A DNA stretch of 44,139 bases from Planococcus sp. CP5-4_YE (GCF_019042655.1 NZ_JAHPZO010000020.1:1-44139); one strand, 5' to 3'; counted from the first letter of the stretch, positions 6,123 through 14,689 are shown. A program made the numbers and translations. Notes: generated by a model not told the origin, from the letters alone.

Positions 6123-7939
6123 TCACCTCCATCATCAATTTCATATGGCAAGGTGAAATGAATCGAAGTCCCTTTGCCGTAACGGCTTTGCGCCCAAATT
6201 CTACCGCCGTGGGCATTGATCATTTCCTTGGAAATCGCCAGGCCAAGACCCGTACCGCCCATTGCACGTGAACGCGCGCGGTCGACACGGTAAAAGCGGT
6301 CAAAGATGCGCTCGACGTTTTCTTTCGGTATTCCCATTCCTTCATCGCTGATCGAAACGAGCAACTCGCCTTCTTTCTCGCGGACAGAAAAGCGGACTTT
6401 GCCGCCTTCTGGAGAATACTTCAAGGCATTGGAAATGATGTTATCGATGACTTGCGTCAATTTATCGGTATCGATTTCCACGAAATACTGCGACTTTGGC
6501 ACTTTCCGTTCAAATGATACATTTTGGGACTTCGACATCTCAAAGCGGTCGATGATGCGGTTGAAAAACACGCCGAATTCGACCATTTCGCGGCTCAAGT
6601 CCGCTTCGCTCGAATCCATCTTCGACAACTTCAGCAAATCGTTGACGAGGCGGATCATCCGCTCGGTCTCGGTCTGGGTGACATTGAGGAAATTCGGTGC
6701 GAGCTCCGGATCCTGCCAAGCACCATCAGCGAGCGCCTCCAAATAACTGCGCATCGTCGTCAGCGGTGTCCGCAGTTCATGCGATACGTTCGCCACAAAC
6801 TCCCGGCGCTCCATATCGATCTTCTCCTGTTCGGTATTATCGTGCAGGACGGCGATCAAGCCGTTGACAAATCCGGTTTCTTTTTGGATGACCGAGAAAG
6901 TCGTGCGCAATAGCGTCGCTTGATCTTGTGAACTAATATCAAGCGTGATCGCATCGCGCATATCGATCAAATCTTCGAATGTATAGGATTCATCCAGGCC
7001 AAGCACCGTAGTGACCGGCCGGTTGATGACCGTTTCACGTGAAACATTCAATAATTGCAAAGCCGGTTCGTTGATTAAGATGATGCGCCCTCTACGGTCA
7101 GTCGACAGTACGCCGTCCGTCATATTGGCAAGCACCGAAGCGAGTTTGCGCCGCTCACTTTCCGTTGACTGCTGGGATTCTTGCAGCCGGTTCGTCAAGT
7201 GGTTGAATGCACGGGCCAACTGGCCGATTTCATCTTCACTGTAAACGCGGACTTTACGCGAGAAATTGCCTTTTGCCATCGCCTGCGCTTGCCTGCGCAT
7301 ATCGGCGATTGGCCGCGAAATCGTCTGGGCGACCAAGACGCCAAGCACGGCCGTAATGACCAACGCAATGGCGGTACCGCCTGCCAAAATCGAGTTGATG
7401 GTGTCCATTTGGTCATAGACATTCTCGACTTCCGCTTTCACATACAGCGTGCCGAGCATTTCGCCCCCGACCGCCGTGATTGGCAAAGTTCTGACCCACA
7501 CCCGCTCTTCGAGACTTCTGTCCACATACGTTTGCTCAAGCAATGTCTCCCCGATGATCGAGCGGCGGATTTGATCATCTGTCGAACGCTGGCCGACGAG
7601 CGATTGGTTCTCGCCCAAGGACGTTGCCAAAATCCGGTAACGATTATCGACTACGCGGATTTCAATGATATCCTGCGAATTAAAATTAGAAAGGACCGAC
7701 CGAAGGCTCTGCTCGACTGTCAGGTCCTCGTCTGTCCGGTTGCGGATCATCTCTTCGCGGACGCTGAACTCGATGATTTCCATCCGGTCTACAATCGAAT
7801 CCTCGAAGTTTCCGCGCAGCGTTTGTTCGAGCTGCTCGGAGAAATAAAGGCCGATGATCTGCATCGCCAGCAAGATCAGCAAAATATAGATCAACACAAA
7901 TTTCACATGAATCGACTTAAAAAAACTGGTTTTCAGCAT
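6113..7939 (-). CDS. walK: Sensor histidine kinase WalK (YycG)
   Basis: 608 residues, matching the family. Domains in order: membrane helix at about 13-32, extracytoplasmic Cache/PAS-like sensor to about 180, second membrane helix at about 184-206, HAMP, cytoplasmic PAS (about 265-370), then HisKA and HATPase. The phospho-accepting His lies in FVANVSHELRTPL near residue 385. N-box (NIISNALKYSPEGG), G1 (DEGMGIP) and G2 (GGTGLGLAIS) are intact. It senses the state of cell-wall synthesis and phosphorylates WalR. A near-consensus parS palindrome lies inside the coding sequence at 7031-7046. It starts 5 bp after walR. Confidence 0.98.
   Translation of the reverse strand: MLKTSFFKSIHVKFVLIYILLILLAMQIIGLYFSEQLEQTLRGNFEDSIVDRMEIIEFSVREEMIRNRTDEDLTVEQSLRSVLSNFNSQDIIEIRVVDNRYRILATSLGENQSLVGQRSTDDQIRRSIIGETLLEQTYVDRSLEERVWVRTLPITAVGGEMLGTLYVKAEVENVYDQMDTINSILAGGTAIALVITAVLGVLVAQTISRPIADMRRQAQAMAKGNFSRKVRVYSEDEIGQLARAFNHLTNRLQESQQSTESERRKLASVLANMTDGVLSTDRRGRIILINEPALQLLNVSRETVINRPVTTVLGLDESYTFEDLIDMRDAITLDISSQDQATLLRTTFSVIQKETGFVNGLIAVLHDNTEQEKIDMERREFVANVSHELRTPLTTMRSYLEALADGAWQDPELAPNFLNVTQTETERMIRLVNDLLKLSKMDSSEADLSREMVEFGVFFNRIIDRFEMSKSQNVSFERKVPKSQYFVEIDTDKLTQVIDNIISNALKYSPEGGKVRFSVREKEGELLVSISDEGMGIPKENVERIFDRFYRVDRARSRAMGGTGLGLAISKEMINAHGGRIWAQSRYGKGTSIHFTLPYEIDDGGEWD
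7031..7046. promoter_or_regulatory. parS-like site inside walK
   Basis: CGTTTCACGTGAAACA matches the parS consensus TGTTNCACGTGAAACA at 15 of 16 positions and has a 14-bp perfect palindromic core. With parB present in the same window it is a credible ParB loading site, about 18 kb from the parS in parB. Confidence 0.7.
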
Positions 7940-7944
7940 TCAGC

Positions 7945-8652
7945 CTACTCCTGTTCAGGGTTCCGCAGGTAGTAGCCGACGCCGCGACGCGTCACGATCC
8001 ACGCTGGGTGACTCGGATTGTCTTCGATTTTTTCACGCAAGCGGCGAATCGTCACGTCCACTGTCCGCACATCGCCGAAATAATCATAGCCCCATACCGT
8101 CTGCAGCAAATGCTCGCGCGTCATGACTTGCCCGATATGCTTCGCCAAATAATGCAAAAGCTCGAACTCGCGATGCGTCAATTCGATTGTCTCTTCGCGC
8201 TTCAACACCAAATACGCATCCGGCTGAATCGTCAACGACCCTACCTGGATATCGTTCGAGCCCACGCCTTCCTCTTCTGCCGGCACCACGTTCTGGCGCC
8301 GCAGATTCGCTTTGACACGCGCAATCAATTCACGCGTCGAGAATGGTTTCGTCACATAATCATCCGCCCCGAGTTCAAGCCCCAGCACTTTGTCGATCTC
8401 TGAGTCTTTCGCCGTCAACATGATGATCGGAAAATCGAATTTCTTGCGCACTTCGCGGCATACTTCCATGCCATCGCGGTTCGGCAGCATGATATCGAGC
8501 AGCATCAAGTCCGGCTGAATTTCTTCCGCCACTTTGATCGCCTCGTCGCCATCATAAGCCACTACCACATTAAAGCCTTCTTTTTTCAAATTAAATTGCA
8601 GGATGTCTGCAATTGGCTTTTCATCATCCACAACCAATATTGTTTTATTCAT
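7945..8652 (-). CDS. walR: Response regulator WalR (YycF), OmpR family
   Basis: 235 residues. The N-terminal receiver has the acidic pocket (DD at 9-10), the phospho-accepting D53 in LMLLDIMLP, and the switch lysine in VTKPF. The C-terminal winged helix (about 130-230) ends in the HTH segment [13 protein letters not shown]. It is the essential regulator of peptidoglycan hydrolase genes. It heads the walRKHIJ operon, with a GGGGGAG ribosome-binding site. Its upstream region is unusual: a 1.6-kb block of tandem repeats lies between it and the preceding hydrolase gene, leaving about 120 bp of ordinary sequence for a promoter. Confidence 0.98.
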   Translation of the reverse strand: MNKTILVVDDEKPIADILQFNLKKEGFNVVVAYDGDEAIKVAEEIQPDLMLLDIMLPNRDGMEVCREVRKKFDFPIIMLTAKDSEIDKVLGLELGADDYVTKPFSTRELIARVKANLRRQNVVPAEEEGVGSNDIQVGSLTIQPDAYLVLKREETIELTHREFELLHYLAKHIGQVMTREHLLQTVWGYDYFGDVRTVDVTIRRLREKIEDNPSHPAWIVTRRGVGYYLRNPEQE

Positions 8653-8706
8653 CTATCTTCTCCCCCTCTGCTTCCCAATTGTTCCACCTGTACACAGCCG
8701 TTTTGA

Positions 8707-8742
8707 CATTCTTTGCTATCCTTTACTTTATCATTATTTCAA
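8707..8742 (-). promoter_or_regulatory. walR: Possible walR promoter region
   Basis: On the minus strand TTGAAA is followed after 17 bases by ATAGCA in the short unique segment between walR and the repeat array. The -35 is fair and the -10 is poor. It is listed because a promoter for the operon must lie here or in the array. Confidence 0.3.
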
Positions 8743-8770
8743 GCATTTCGCACCTTTGGATGGTCACAAC

Positions 8771-9800
8771 GGGGCTCAGCGGGGAACGGGTTCTAGAGAC
8801 GTAAAAGCCTGGTAAGGGTTTGCTTGGGGAAACTGTTTTTACATTCTATTTGTGCTTCACGCTTAATAGTCGCCGCCCTGCTTTGGGTTGGCCTCTCGCC
8901 ATAAGCCAAGAAAAGCACTTGTCTTACGGCGTCGGCTCACCCCTTTACGCTGGGCGGCTGGGAAATTTCGTTGATTGGGGTGCGTTTAAATAGATCTGCT
9001 TCTTTAGCTAGTTGCCGGCTAGTGGGGGAATCGCTTCCTAGAATAAGTTTGGAGCAGCTAGTGAGAGTTTACGTGTCGAACTGTTCCAGAATTCTATTTG
9101 GACTTCTGCTCACTATTCGCAGCCTTGCTTTGGGTTGGCCTCTTGCCGCAAGCCAGGAAGAACACCTGTCTCACGGCATCGGCTCACCCTTGGCGCTAGG
9201 CGGCTGGAAGATTTCATTGAGCCAAGTACGTTTAAGCAGATCTGCATCTTTACCCGGTTGCCGGCTAGTGGGGAAATCTCTTCCCGAGAAATAATTAGAA
9301 GATAGCGGGAGTTTGTGTGTCGAACTATTTCTGTATTCTACTTTTTCTTCCTCTTATTATTCGCCGCCCTGCTTTGGGTTGGCCTCTTGCCATAAGCCAG
9401 CAAGATCAACTGTCTTACGGCGTCGGCTCACCCTTGACGCTCGGCGGCTGTGAGATTTCGTTGAGTCGAGCGTGTTTAGGTAGATCTGCTTCTATAACCA
9501 GTTGCCGGCTAGTAGGGGAATCGCTTCCTGGGAAATATATAAGAAGATGGCGGGAGTTTGTGTGTCGAACTGTCTCTGCATTCTACTTTTTCTTCCTCTT
9601 AACTATTCGCCGCCCTGCTTTGGGTTGGCCTCTTGCCATAAGCCAGGAAGGACGCCTGTCTTACGACATCGGCTCATCCTTGGCGCTTGGCGGCTTGGTG
9701 ATTTCATTGAGTAGAGTGTGTTTAGATAGATCTGCTTCTATACCCAGTTGCCGGCTAGTGGGGAACTCACTTCCTGAGATGCAGCATCTGATGATGTGAT
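8771..9800. repeat. Tandem array 1: four ~246-bp intergenic repeat units
   Basis: Four units begin at 8871, 9118, 9362 and 9608 (spacings 247, 244, 246), preceded by a degenerate partial unit from about 8771. Each starts with a near-identical ~87-bp core bounded by GCCGCC and GGCGGC that folds into a long hairpin. The core is followed by a linker, a GTTGCCGGCTAGT motif, and a short hairpin (9027-9038, 9271-9285, 9517-9528, 9762-9774). The array ends with a GATGCAGCATC near-palindrome and TGCTTAAATCGAAA, shared with array 2. There are no ribosome-binding sites and the unit lengths are not all multiples of three, so open frames here are not believed. It lies in the walR upstream region. Function unknown. 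Confidence 0.9.
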
Positions 9801-9941
9801 GCTTAAATCGAAAGTCTTGCTCGTGGATCTGGTGGATTTAATCCATATTGAGATGATTTGTGCTAGAAAATCTGTGACGTTTCCGCGTTTTCACATTCAA
9901 AGTTGAATGAGCTGAAGAAATAATCTTCCACTCTAAAATTA

Positions 9942-10163
9942 GAGACGGAGTGGAAGGGGCCGACTCCGGGAGGATCAGCGAGACAATTGAGACCCTGCAA
10001 GCGAATCCGCGAAAGGTATTGAGCGTATTCGTTTGCGAAGCTCGAACATCGTGAGAGTTGAGCAGGCGGGTTTTTGCGCAGCGACGAAGCGGCTCAATGC
10101 GAGCCCTCCGGAAAGCGTGCCCCTGAAACGCAGTCGAAAAGCGGAAGCTTTTCTACTTACTTC
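9942..10163 (+). repeat. R2 dispersed intergenic repeat, copy B, with a ~75-bp insertion
   Basis: It begins GAGACGGAGTGGAAGGGGCC and matches copy C through GAGACCCTGCA. It then carries about 75 bp (10000-10074) absent from the other copies, and resumes at GCGCAGCGACGAAGCGG. GGGGC at the left pairs with GCCCC at the right, and ATTGAG with CTCAAT, so the insertion falls in the apical part of the predicted fold. Together with array 1 it forms one composite element. Confidence 0.8.
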
Positions 10164-10211
10164 ATTTCACTTCATATTCCTGTTCACATCCATAAGCTAC
10201 CTATTTGAAAT

Positions 10212-10240
10212 AAAAAAAGCTCCCAGCACGCTGGTAGCTT
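10212..10240 (-). terminator. Terminator of the M23 hydrolase gene
   Basis: AAGCTACCAGC and GCTGGGAGCTT form an 11-bp stem with one mismatch, followed by seven T on the minus strand, 10 bp after the stop codon. Confidence 0.85.
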
Positions 10241-10249
10241 CTTACTAGT

Positions 10250-11536
10250 TTATTTCTTCACATAATCCAACGGGTCGCGGTCTTGGCCTTCGTAGGATAG
10301 CTCGAAGTGCAGGTGGATGCCTGTAGAGCGTCCTGTCGTCCCCATGTCGCCGAGTTTCGTGTGCGGGGAGACTTTGTCGCCCACCTTGACGTCAATCGAC
10401 GACAGGTGCGCATAGATCGTCTCATAGCCATTCTTATGGTCGACGACGACGCGGTTGCCGAATGTGCCGGCTTTACCCGCTTTCGTGACGGTGCCGTGGT
10501 CTGCGGAGACGATATCGAGCGTATCGGGCCGCGCGATGTCAATGCCTTTATGGGCACGTCCCCAACGCTGGCCTTTCTTGCTCGACACGTAACCGCCGTC
10601 TGCCGGCCAGGTGAATTCGCCTGTGCCGATGCCTGATAATTTCTTGTCTCCTTCAAGGACGATTTTGTCGACCGGTTCTTTGAGGATTTTCTCTCGTGTT
10701 TCGGAACGGCCGACGCGTTCACCGTTGACTTCGCGTACGGCATAGCTCACCGCTTTTTCACCGCGCTTGCCTTTTTGGCCTACTTCCGTTTCGCCGATAT
10801 AGACGTCTTTGCTGTCTTTTTCGACGGTTTCGTACGGCATTTTCTTCAATGCTTTTTCGGCTTTATTGACGAGCACGTCCACTTCGAACTCATCTGTTAC
10901 GTGCTTTGCCGCTTGTTTAGGCTCCATCACTTGTTTCGGGTCGACCTGCTTCGACAAGCCGGTGATGGTTTCCGAAAAGGAAATGTCAGAGATGCGCGAT
11001 TCGCCCGCTTTCAGCTCAGGCAGTTCCTCTTTGTCTTGCTGCTGTTCGAATTGCTCGAGCTCTTGTTCCGTTAAAGCGTTTTGTTTCATGAGCTGGATGG
11101 TTTCTTCATAAGCTTTCCGGTCTTTTACATAAACCGCTGCTTCGCCGTCGACTTGCAGTGCGAAGGCTTCCGCCTTGACCTCCAATTGTTCGTCCAGTTG
11201 GCTGATGACCGCCTCATCGTCTGTCGAGCTCGATGCCACGGCTTGTTCGGTTAAAATATTCAACTTGTCACTCGGCGCGAGAGGCAGGTTGTCGTATTCG
11301 CTTGAGGTTGTTTCCAGTTTTTCATCAATTAATTCGTCGATCGGCGCATCGTCCGAGACGGCTCCGAGGTAGCTGGTGTTGTGATATATATGATAAACCG
11401 GCTCCAGGTTTTGGGGCTCATTCGGTTCGGCAAAAATCGTGTTGGCGCCGAATGCACTGGCAGCTAAAACGAGGGCGGTTCCGATTTTCCATTTGCGCAG
11501 TTTCAAGTGGTTTTCATTGCGGTGTTTCGCGTTCAT
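10250..11536 (-). CDS. Secreted G5-domain M23 family metallopeptidase (peptidoglycan hydrolase)
   Basis: About 428 residues. A basic N-terminus and a signal or anchor segment (KIGTALVLAASAFGANTIFA) are followed by a Glu/Gln-rich region, a G5 domain (YIGETEVGQKG to KILKEPVDKIV) and a C-terminal M23 LytM domain. The zinc motifs are complete: HKGIDIA (HxxxD) and HLHFE (HxH). It should cleave peptide cross-links outside the membrane. The ATG at 11536 with AAAGGAG 13 bases upstream is chosen; a GTG at 11599 would add 21 residues but lacks a ribosome-binding site. It is followed by the repeat block and then walR, so a hydrolase sits next to its probable regulator. Confidence 0.9.
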   Translation of the reverse strand: MNAKHRNENHLKLRKWKIGTALVLAASAFGANTIFAEPNEPQNLEPVYHIYHNTSYLGAVSDDAPIDELIDEKLETTSSEYDNLPLAPSDKLNILTEQAVASSSTDDEAVISQLDEQLEVKAEAFALQVDGEAAVYVKDRKAYEETIQLMKQNALTEQELEQFEQQQDKEELPELKAGESRISDISFSETITGLSKQVDPKQVMEPKQAAKHVTDEFEVDVLVNKAEKALKKMPYETVEKDSKDVYIGETEVGQKGKRGEKAVSYAVREVNGERVGRSETREKILKEPVDKIVLEGDKKLSGIGTGEFTWPADGGYVSSKKGQRWGRAHKGIDIARPDTLDIVSADHGTVTKAGKAGTFGNRVVVDHKNGYETIYAHLSSIDVKVGDKVSPHTKLGDMGTTGRSTGIHLHFELSYEGQDRDPLDYVKK

Positions 11537-11599
11537 GTTGCGGGTCTGGCTCCTTTCGTACTCCCATCGTGGGGTCTTCCGTTTTTTCAACTTCCCCAC

Positions 11600-11839
11600 T
11601 CTACCACATCCGTTTTCAAAGGCTCACCCGATAAACTCATTATTACAGAAGTGTTATGTACCATACATTATTATCCAGTTATTGGCATGATTTTCTTTAA
11701 TTTTGCAAATAGAGGCAAAAAAATTATGATTTCCGTTCTTTTTTCCATTTATCATTCATTTTCTGTGATCTTATTGTCATAAACCTCATATAAGCGTACA
11801 AGACGGCTTTTTCATTTATGGCGAATTTGTAGCAAACGC
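11600..11839. other. Non-coding upstream region of the M23 hydrolase gene
   Basis: About 240 bp, AT-rich. I looked for a WalR dyad (two TGTWAH half-sites five bases apart) and found only a partial match (TGTAAT near 11646). There is no clear riboswitch and no repeat. A promoter must be here but no strong one stands out. Confidence 0.4.
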
Positions 11840-11879
11840 AAAAAAAAGCCACCGCCCTCTTAATTAGAGGCAGTGGCTT
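11840..11879 (-). terminator. Terminator of purA
   Basis: AAGCCACTGCCTCT pairs with AGAGGGCGGTGGCTT around a short AATT-rich loop, followed by eight T on the minus strand, 12 bp after the purA stop. Confidence 0.9.
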
Positions 11880-11891
11880 GTGGGTATTCGC

Positions 11892-13178
11892 TTAACGCCA
11901 AACGCTTTTGACGATGTTTGTTTGGTTGCGGTCCGGTCCGACAGAGAAGATCGAAATCTGGACGCCTGTCAATTGCGAGATGCGCTCCAAATAATGGCGC
12001 GCGTTGTCCGGCAATTCGTCCAATGATTTGCACGATGTTACATCTTCAGACCAGCCTGGCATTTCTTCGTAGACCGGTTCGCAGTCTGCGAGCATGCGCA
12101 AGTTCGCTGGGTATTCCGTGATCAATTCGCCTTGGTAGCGGTAAGCTGTACAGATTTTCACCGTATCAAGCCCCGTCAAGACATCGATCGAGTTGACAGT
12201 AAGGTCCGTCAATCCGCTAACACGACGTGCATGGCGTACGACGACGCTGTCGAACCAGCCGATGCGGCGCGGACGGCCTGTCGTTGTGCCGAACTCTTTG
12301 CCGACTGTGCGGATCTTGTCGCCGATGTCATCGAACAATTCCGTCGGGAACGGTCCGTCGCCGACACGTGATGTGTACGCTTTGCAGACGCCGATGACGT
12401 GGGAAATATTCGTCGGACCTACTCCTGCGCCAATCGTTACCCCGCCCGCTACCGGGTTGGATGACGTGACGAACGGATAGGTGCCTTGGTCGATATCGAG
12501 CATGACGCCTTGTGCGCCTTCGAACAAGACGCGGCGGCCGGCATCAAATGCATCGTTCAGCACTTTCGATGTATCGGTCACATATTGGGCGATTTCCTGG
12601 CCGTATTGATAATACTCTTCCATGATTTCTTCGACTGTGAAGCCTTCTGTTTCATAGAATTTCTCGAACATGCGGTTTTTCTCTTTCAAGTTCATGCGCA
12701 ATTTCTCTTCGAATACAACATGGTCCAGCAAATCGGCAATACGGATCCCGACGCGTGCCGCTTTGTCCATATATGCAGGCCCGATGCCTTTTCCAGTCGT
12801 GCCGATTTTGTTGGCGCCACGGCGCGCTTCTTCCACTTCGTCTTGCTTGATGTGGTAAGGCAAAATAACGTGCGCACGGTTTGAAATGCGCAAGTTCTCT
12901 GTCGTCACTCCGCGATCGTGAAGGCCTTTCAGCTCTTGCACTAGCGCTTTCGGGTCGACGACCATGCCGTTGCCGATTACCGATGTTTTTTCTTTATAAA
13001 AAATCCCCGATGGAATCAAGTGCAATTTATACGTTTCGCCGCCAAAAATGATGGTGTGCCCAGCATTATTTCCGCCTTGGTAACGCGCAATTACTTCTGC
13101 GTGTTCCGACAGAAAATCCGTGATTTTCCCTTTTCCTTCGTCTCCCCATTGCGTTCCTACTACTACGACTGATGTCAT
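11892..13178 (-). CDS. purA: Adenylosuccinate synthetase
   Basis: 428 residues. It catalyses GTP-dependent condensation of IMP with aspartate, the first committed step to AMP. The N-terminal [11 protein letters not shown] loop and GGNNAGHT (catalytic Asp and His) are intact, as are [23 protein letters not shown] and [12 protein letters not shown]. The start at 13178 has GGAGGT seven bases upstream; a GTG three codons earlier is less likely. It is a single-gene unit with a good promoter, an inverted repeat with PurBox-like halves upstream, and its own terminator. Confidence 0.98.
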   Translation of the reverse strand: MTSVVVVGTQWGDEGKGKITDFLSEHAEVIARYQGGNNAGHTIIFGGETYKLHLIPSGIFYKEKTSVIGNGMVVDPKALVQELKGLHDRGVTTENLRISNRAHVILPYHIKQDEVEEARRGANKIGTTGKGIGPAYMDKAARVGIRIADLLDHVVFEEKLRMNLKEKNRMFEKFYETEGFTVEEIMEEYYQYGQEIAQYVTDTSKVLNDAFDAGRRVLFEGAQGVMLDIDQGTYPFVTSSNPVAGGVTIGAGVGPTNISHVIGVCKAYTSRVGDGPFPTELFDDIGDKIRTVGKEFGTTTGRPRRIGWFDSVVVRHARRVSGLTDLTVNSIDVLTGLDTVKICTAYRYQGELITEYPANLRMLADCEPVYEEMPGWSEDVTSCKSLDELPDNARHYLERISQLTGVQISIFSVGPDRNQTNIVKSVWR

Positions 13179-13224
13179 CGTCCGCACCTCCGTTAGGCTT
13201 GTCGCCCTGTTTCAAACAGTCTTT

Positions 13225-13253
13225 ATTGTACCAATAGAGCGTCTTGTCGTCAA
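13225..13253 (-). promoter_or_regulatory. purA: purA promoter
   Basis: On the minus strand, TTGACG (13253-13248) and TACAAT (13230-13225) are separated by 17 bases. The match to a sigma-A promoter is strong. It lies about 50 bp upstream of the purA start and directly downstream of the PurBox-like repeat. Confidence 0.8.
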
Positions 13254-13264
13254 TATGAAACCAA

Positions 13265-13312
13265 AGAAAACACGAACATCAAAATGCATGCACGCATTTA
13301 ATGTTCGTGTTT
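13265..13312. promoter_or_regulatory. PurBox-like inverted repeat, also a dnaB terminator candidate
   Basis: Two inverted elements, ACACGAACAT (13270-13279) and ATGTTCGTGT (13301-13310), carry the CGAA/TTCG cores of PurR PurBoxes at a distance close to that of Bacillus operators. They sit just upstream of the purA -35. The spacer is also self-complementary (AAATGC/GCATTT) and is followed by TTTTCTTT on the minus strand, so the same DNA can fold as the terminator of dnaB, whose stop is 10 bp away. It may do both jobs. Confidence 0.65.
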
Positions 13313-13322
13313 AATAGATAAT

Positions 13323-14678
13323 TTAGAAATCGCCGCCGCCTTCTTGGTCAGCCCAATCGATGGTGACGAACTTATTGTATTCCTTCACAAACGCCAGCTT
13401 GACGGTGCCGGTCGGGCCGTTCCGCTGCTTGGCGATGATAATTTCAATCATGTTCTGGTCTTCGGTTTCTTTATCGTAATAATCCTCACGGTATAAAAAC
13501 GACACGATATCGGCATCTTGCTCGATCGATCCGGATTCACGCAAATCGGACATCATCGGCCGTTTGTCCTGCCGCTGCTCAACCCCACGGGACAGCTGCG
13601 ACAAGGCGATGACCGGGACTTCCAGTTCACGCGCCAGGCCTTTCAATGAACGGGAAATATCGGATACTTCCTGCTGGCGGTTTTCGCCGGCCTTGCCGGG
13701 TCCTTGGATCAGCTGCAAATAATCGATCATGATCATGCCGAGGCCGTATTCCTGCTTGAGGCGGCGGCATTTCGCGCGGATATCGTTGACGCGGATACCC
13801 GGCGTATCATCGATGAAAATGCCGGCATTCGATAAACTGCCCATGGCCATCGTCAGCTTGCGCCAGTCTTCATTCTGGAGCGCACCGGTCCGCATGACTT
13901 GGGCGTCAATATTGCCTTCCGCGCAGAGCATCCGCATGACGAGCTGCTCTGCGCCCATCTCCAAACTGAAGATCGCGACATTCTCTTCGGTCTTCGTCGC
14001 GACGTTTTGCGCGACGTTAAGCGCGAAGGCCGTCTTACCGACGGACGGGCGGGCAGCAACGATAATCAAATCGTTGCGCTGAAAGCCAGCTGTTACTTTG
14101 TCCAAATCACGGAAACCGGTCGGGATGCCGGTGACATCGCCTTTACGCGTATGCAATAGCTCGATATTGTCGTAAGTTTTCACCAAGACATCTTTAATAT
14201 GGATAAAGTCGCCCGCATTTTTGCGGCTCGACACTTCCATCATTTTCTTTTCCGCTTCGGCAAGCAAAGCTTCCACTTCGTCTTCACGCGTAAAGCCGTC
14301 TTCGACGATTGTGGTGGCCACCCGGATAAGGCGGCGCAGTAAGGCTTTCTCTTCCACAATATGGGCGTAATGCCCAACGTTTGCGGCTGTCGGCACCGCA
14401 TTGGCAATCTCGGTCAGATACGAGAGGCCGCCGACATCTTCCAGCTCTTTCTTGACCGATAGCTCTTCTGTCACCGTGACCAAGTCCACCGCTTTGCCGC
14501 GGTCCGTCAAATCGATCATCGTCTGGAAAATCTTCTGATGGGCGACGCGGTAGAAATCTTCCGGCATGACGATTTCCGCTACGGAAACCAGTGCCTGTGG
14601 CTCCAGGAAAATGGCTCCGATGACGGATTGCTCGGCTTCCTGGTTATGCGGCGGGACGCGGTCGATCGATTCGTTCAT
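13323..14678 (-). CDS. dnaB: Replicative DNA helicase (DnaB family; DnaC in Bacillus)
   Basis: 451 residues. The N-terminal helical domain (about 1-105) interacts with primase; a linker leads to the RecA-like motor. Walker A is in ARPSVGKTAFALN, Walker B in MIMIDYLQLI, and the conserved SLEMGAEQLVMRML and ALSQLSRGVEQRQDKRP segments are intact. As a hexamer it unwinds the fork ahead of the polymerase. It follows rplI by 11 bp, with AAGGGG upstream of the ATG. No intein is present. Confidence 0.98.
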   Translation of the reverse strand: MNESIDRVPPHNQEAEQSVIGAIFLEPQALVSVAEIVMPEDFYRVAHQKIFQTMIDLTDRGKAVDLVTVTEELSVKKELEDVGGLSYLTEIANAVPTAANVGHYAHIVEEKALLRRLIRVATTIVEDGFTREDEVEALLAEAEKKMMEVSSRKNAGDFIHIKDVLVKTYDNIELLHTRKGDVTGIPTGFRDLDKVTAGFQRNDLIIVAARPSVGKTAFALNVAQNVATKTEENVAIFSLEMGAEQLVMRMLCAEGNIDAQVMRTGALQNEDWRKLTMAMGSLSNAGIFIDDTPGIRVNDIRAKCRRLKQEYGLGMIMIDYLQLIQGPGKAGENRQQEVSDISRSLKGLARELEVPVIALSQLSRGVEQRQDKRPMMSDLRESGSIEQDADIVSFLYREDYYDKETEDQNMIEIIIAKQRNGPTGTVKLAFVKEYNKFVTIDWADQEGGGDF

Positions 14679-14689
14679 ATCTATTCCCC

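Noticed and set aside
7181..7972. Long plus-strand frame antisense to walK (263 codons)
   Set aside because: It is a shadow of the walK frame in GC-richer codons; the protein is His/Arg/Asp-rich without any domain.
8971..9799. Open frames inside array 1 (8971-9294, 9317-9799, 9502-9714, plus strand)
   Set aside because: They translate the repeat (e.g. RPALGWPLAISQ) in two different frames, have no ribosome-binding sites, and unit lengths of 244 and 247 break the frame. They are by-products of stop-poor repeat DNA.
8771..9800. CRISPR array
   Set aside because: Repeat period is ~246 bp and units are similar throughout, without short repeats and unique spacers; no cas genes are present.
11600..11839. 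c-di-AMP riboswitch or WalR dyad upstream of the M23 hydrolase gene
   Set aside because: No conserved riboswitch core and only one half of a WalR dyad are seen.
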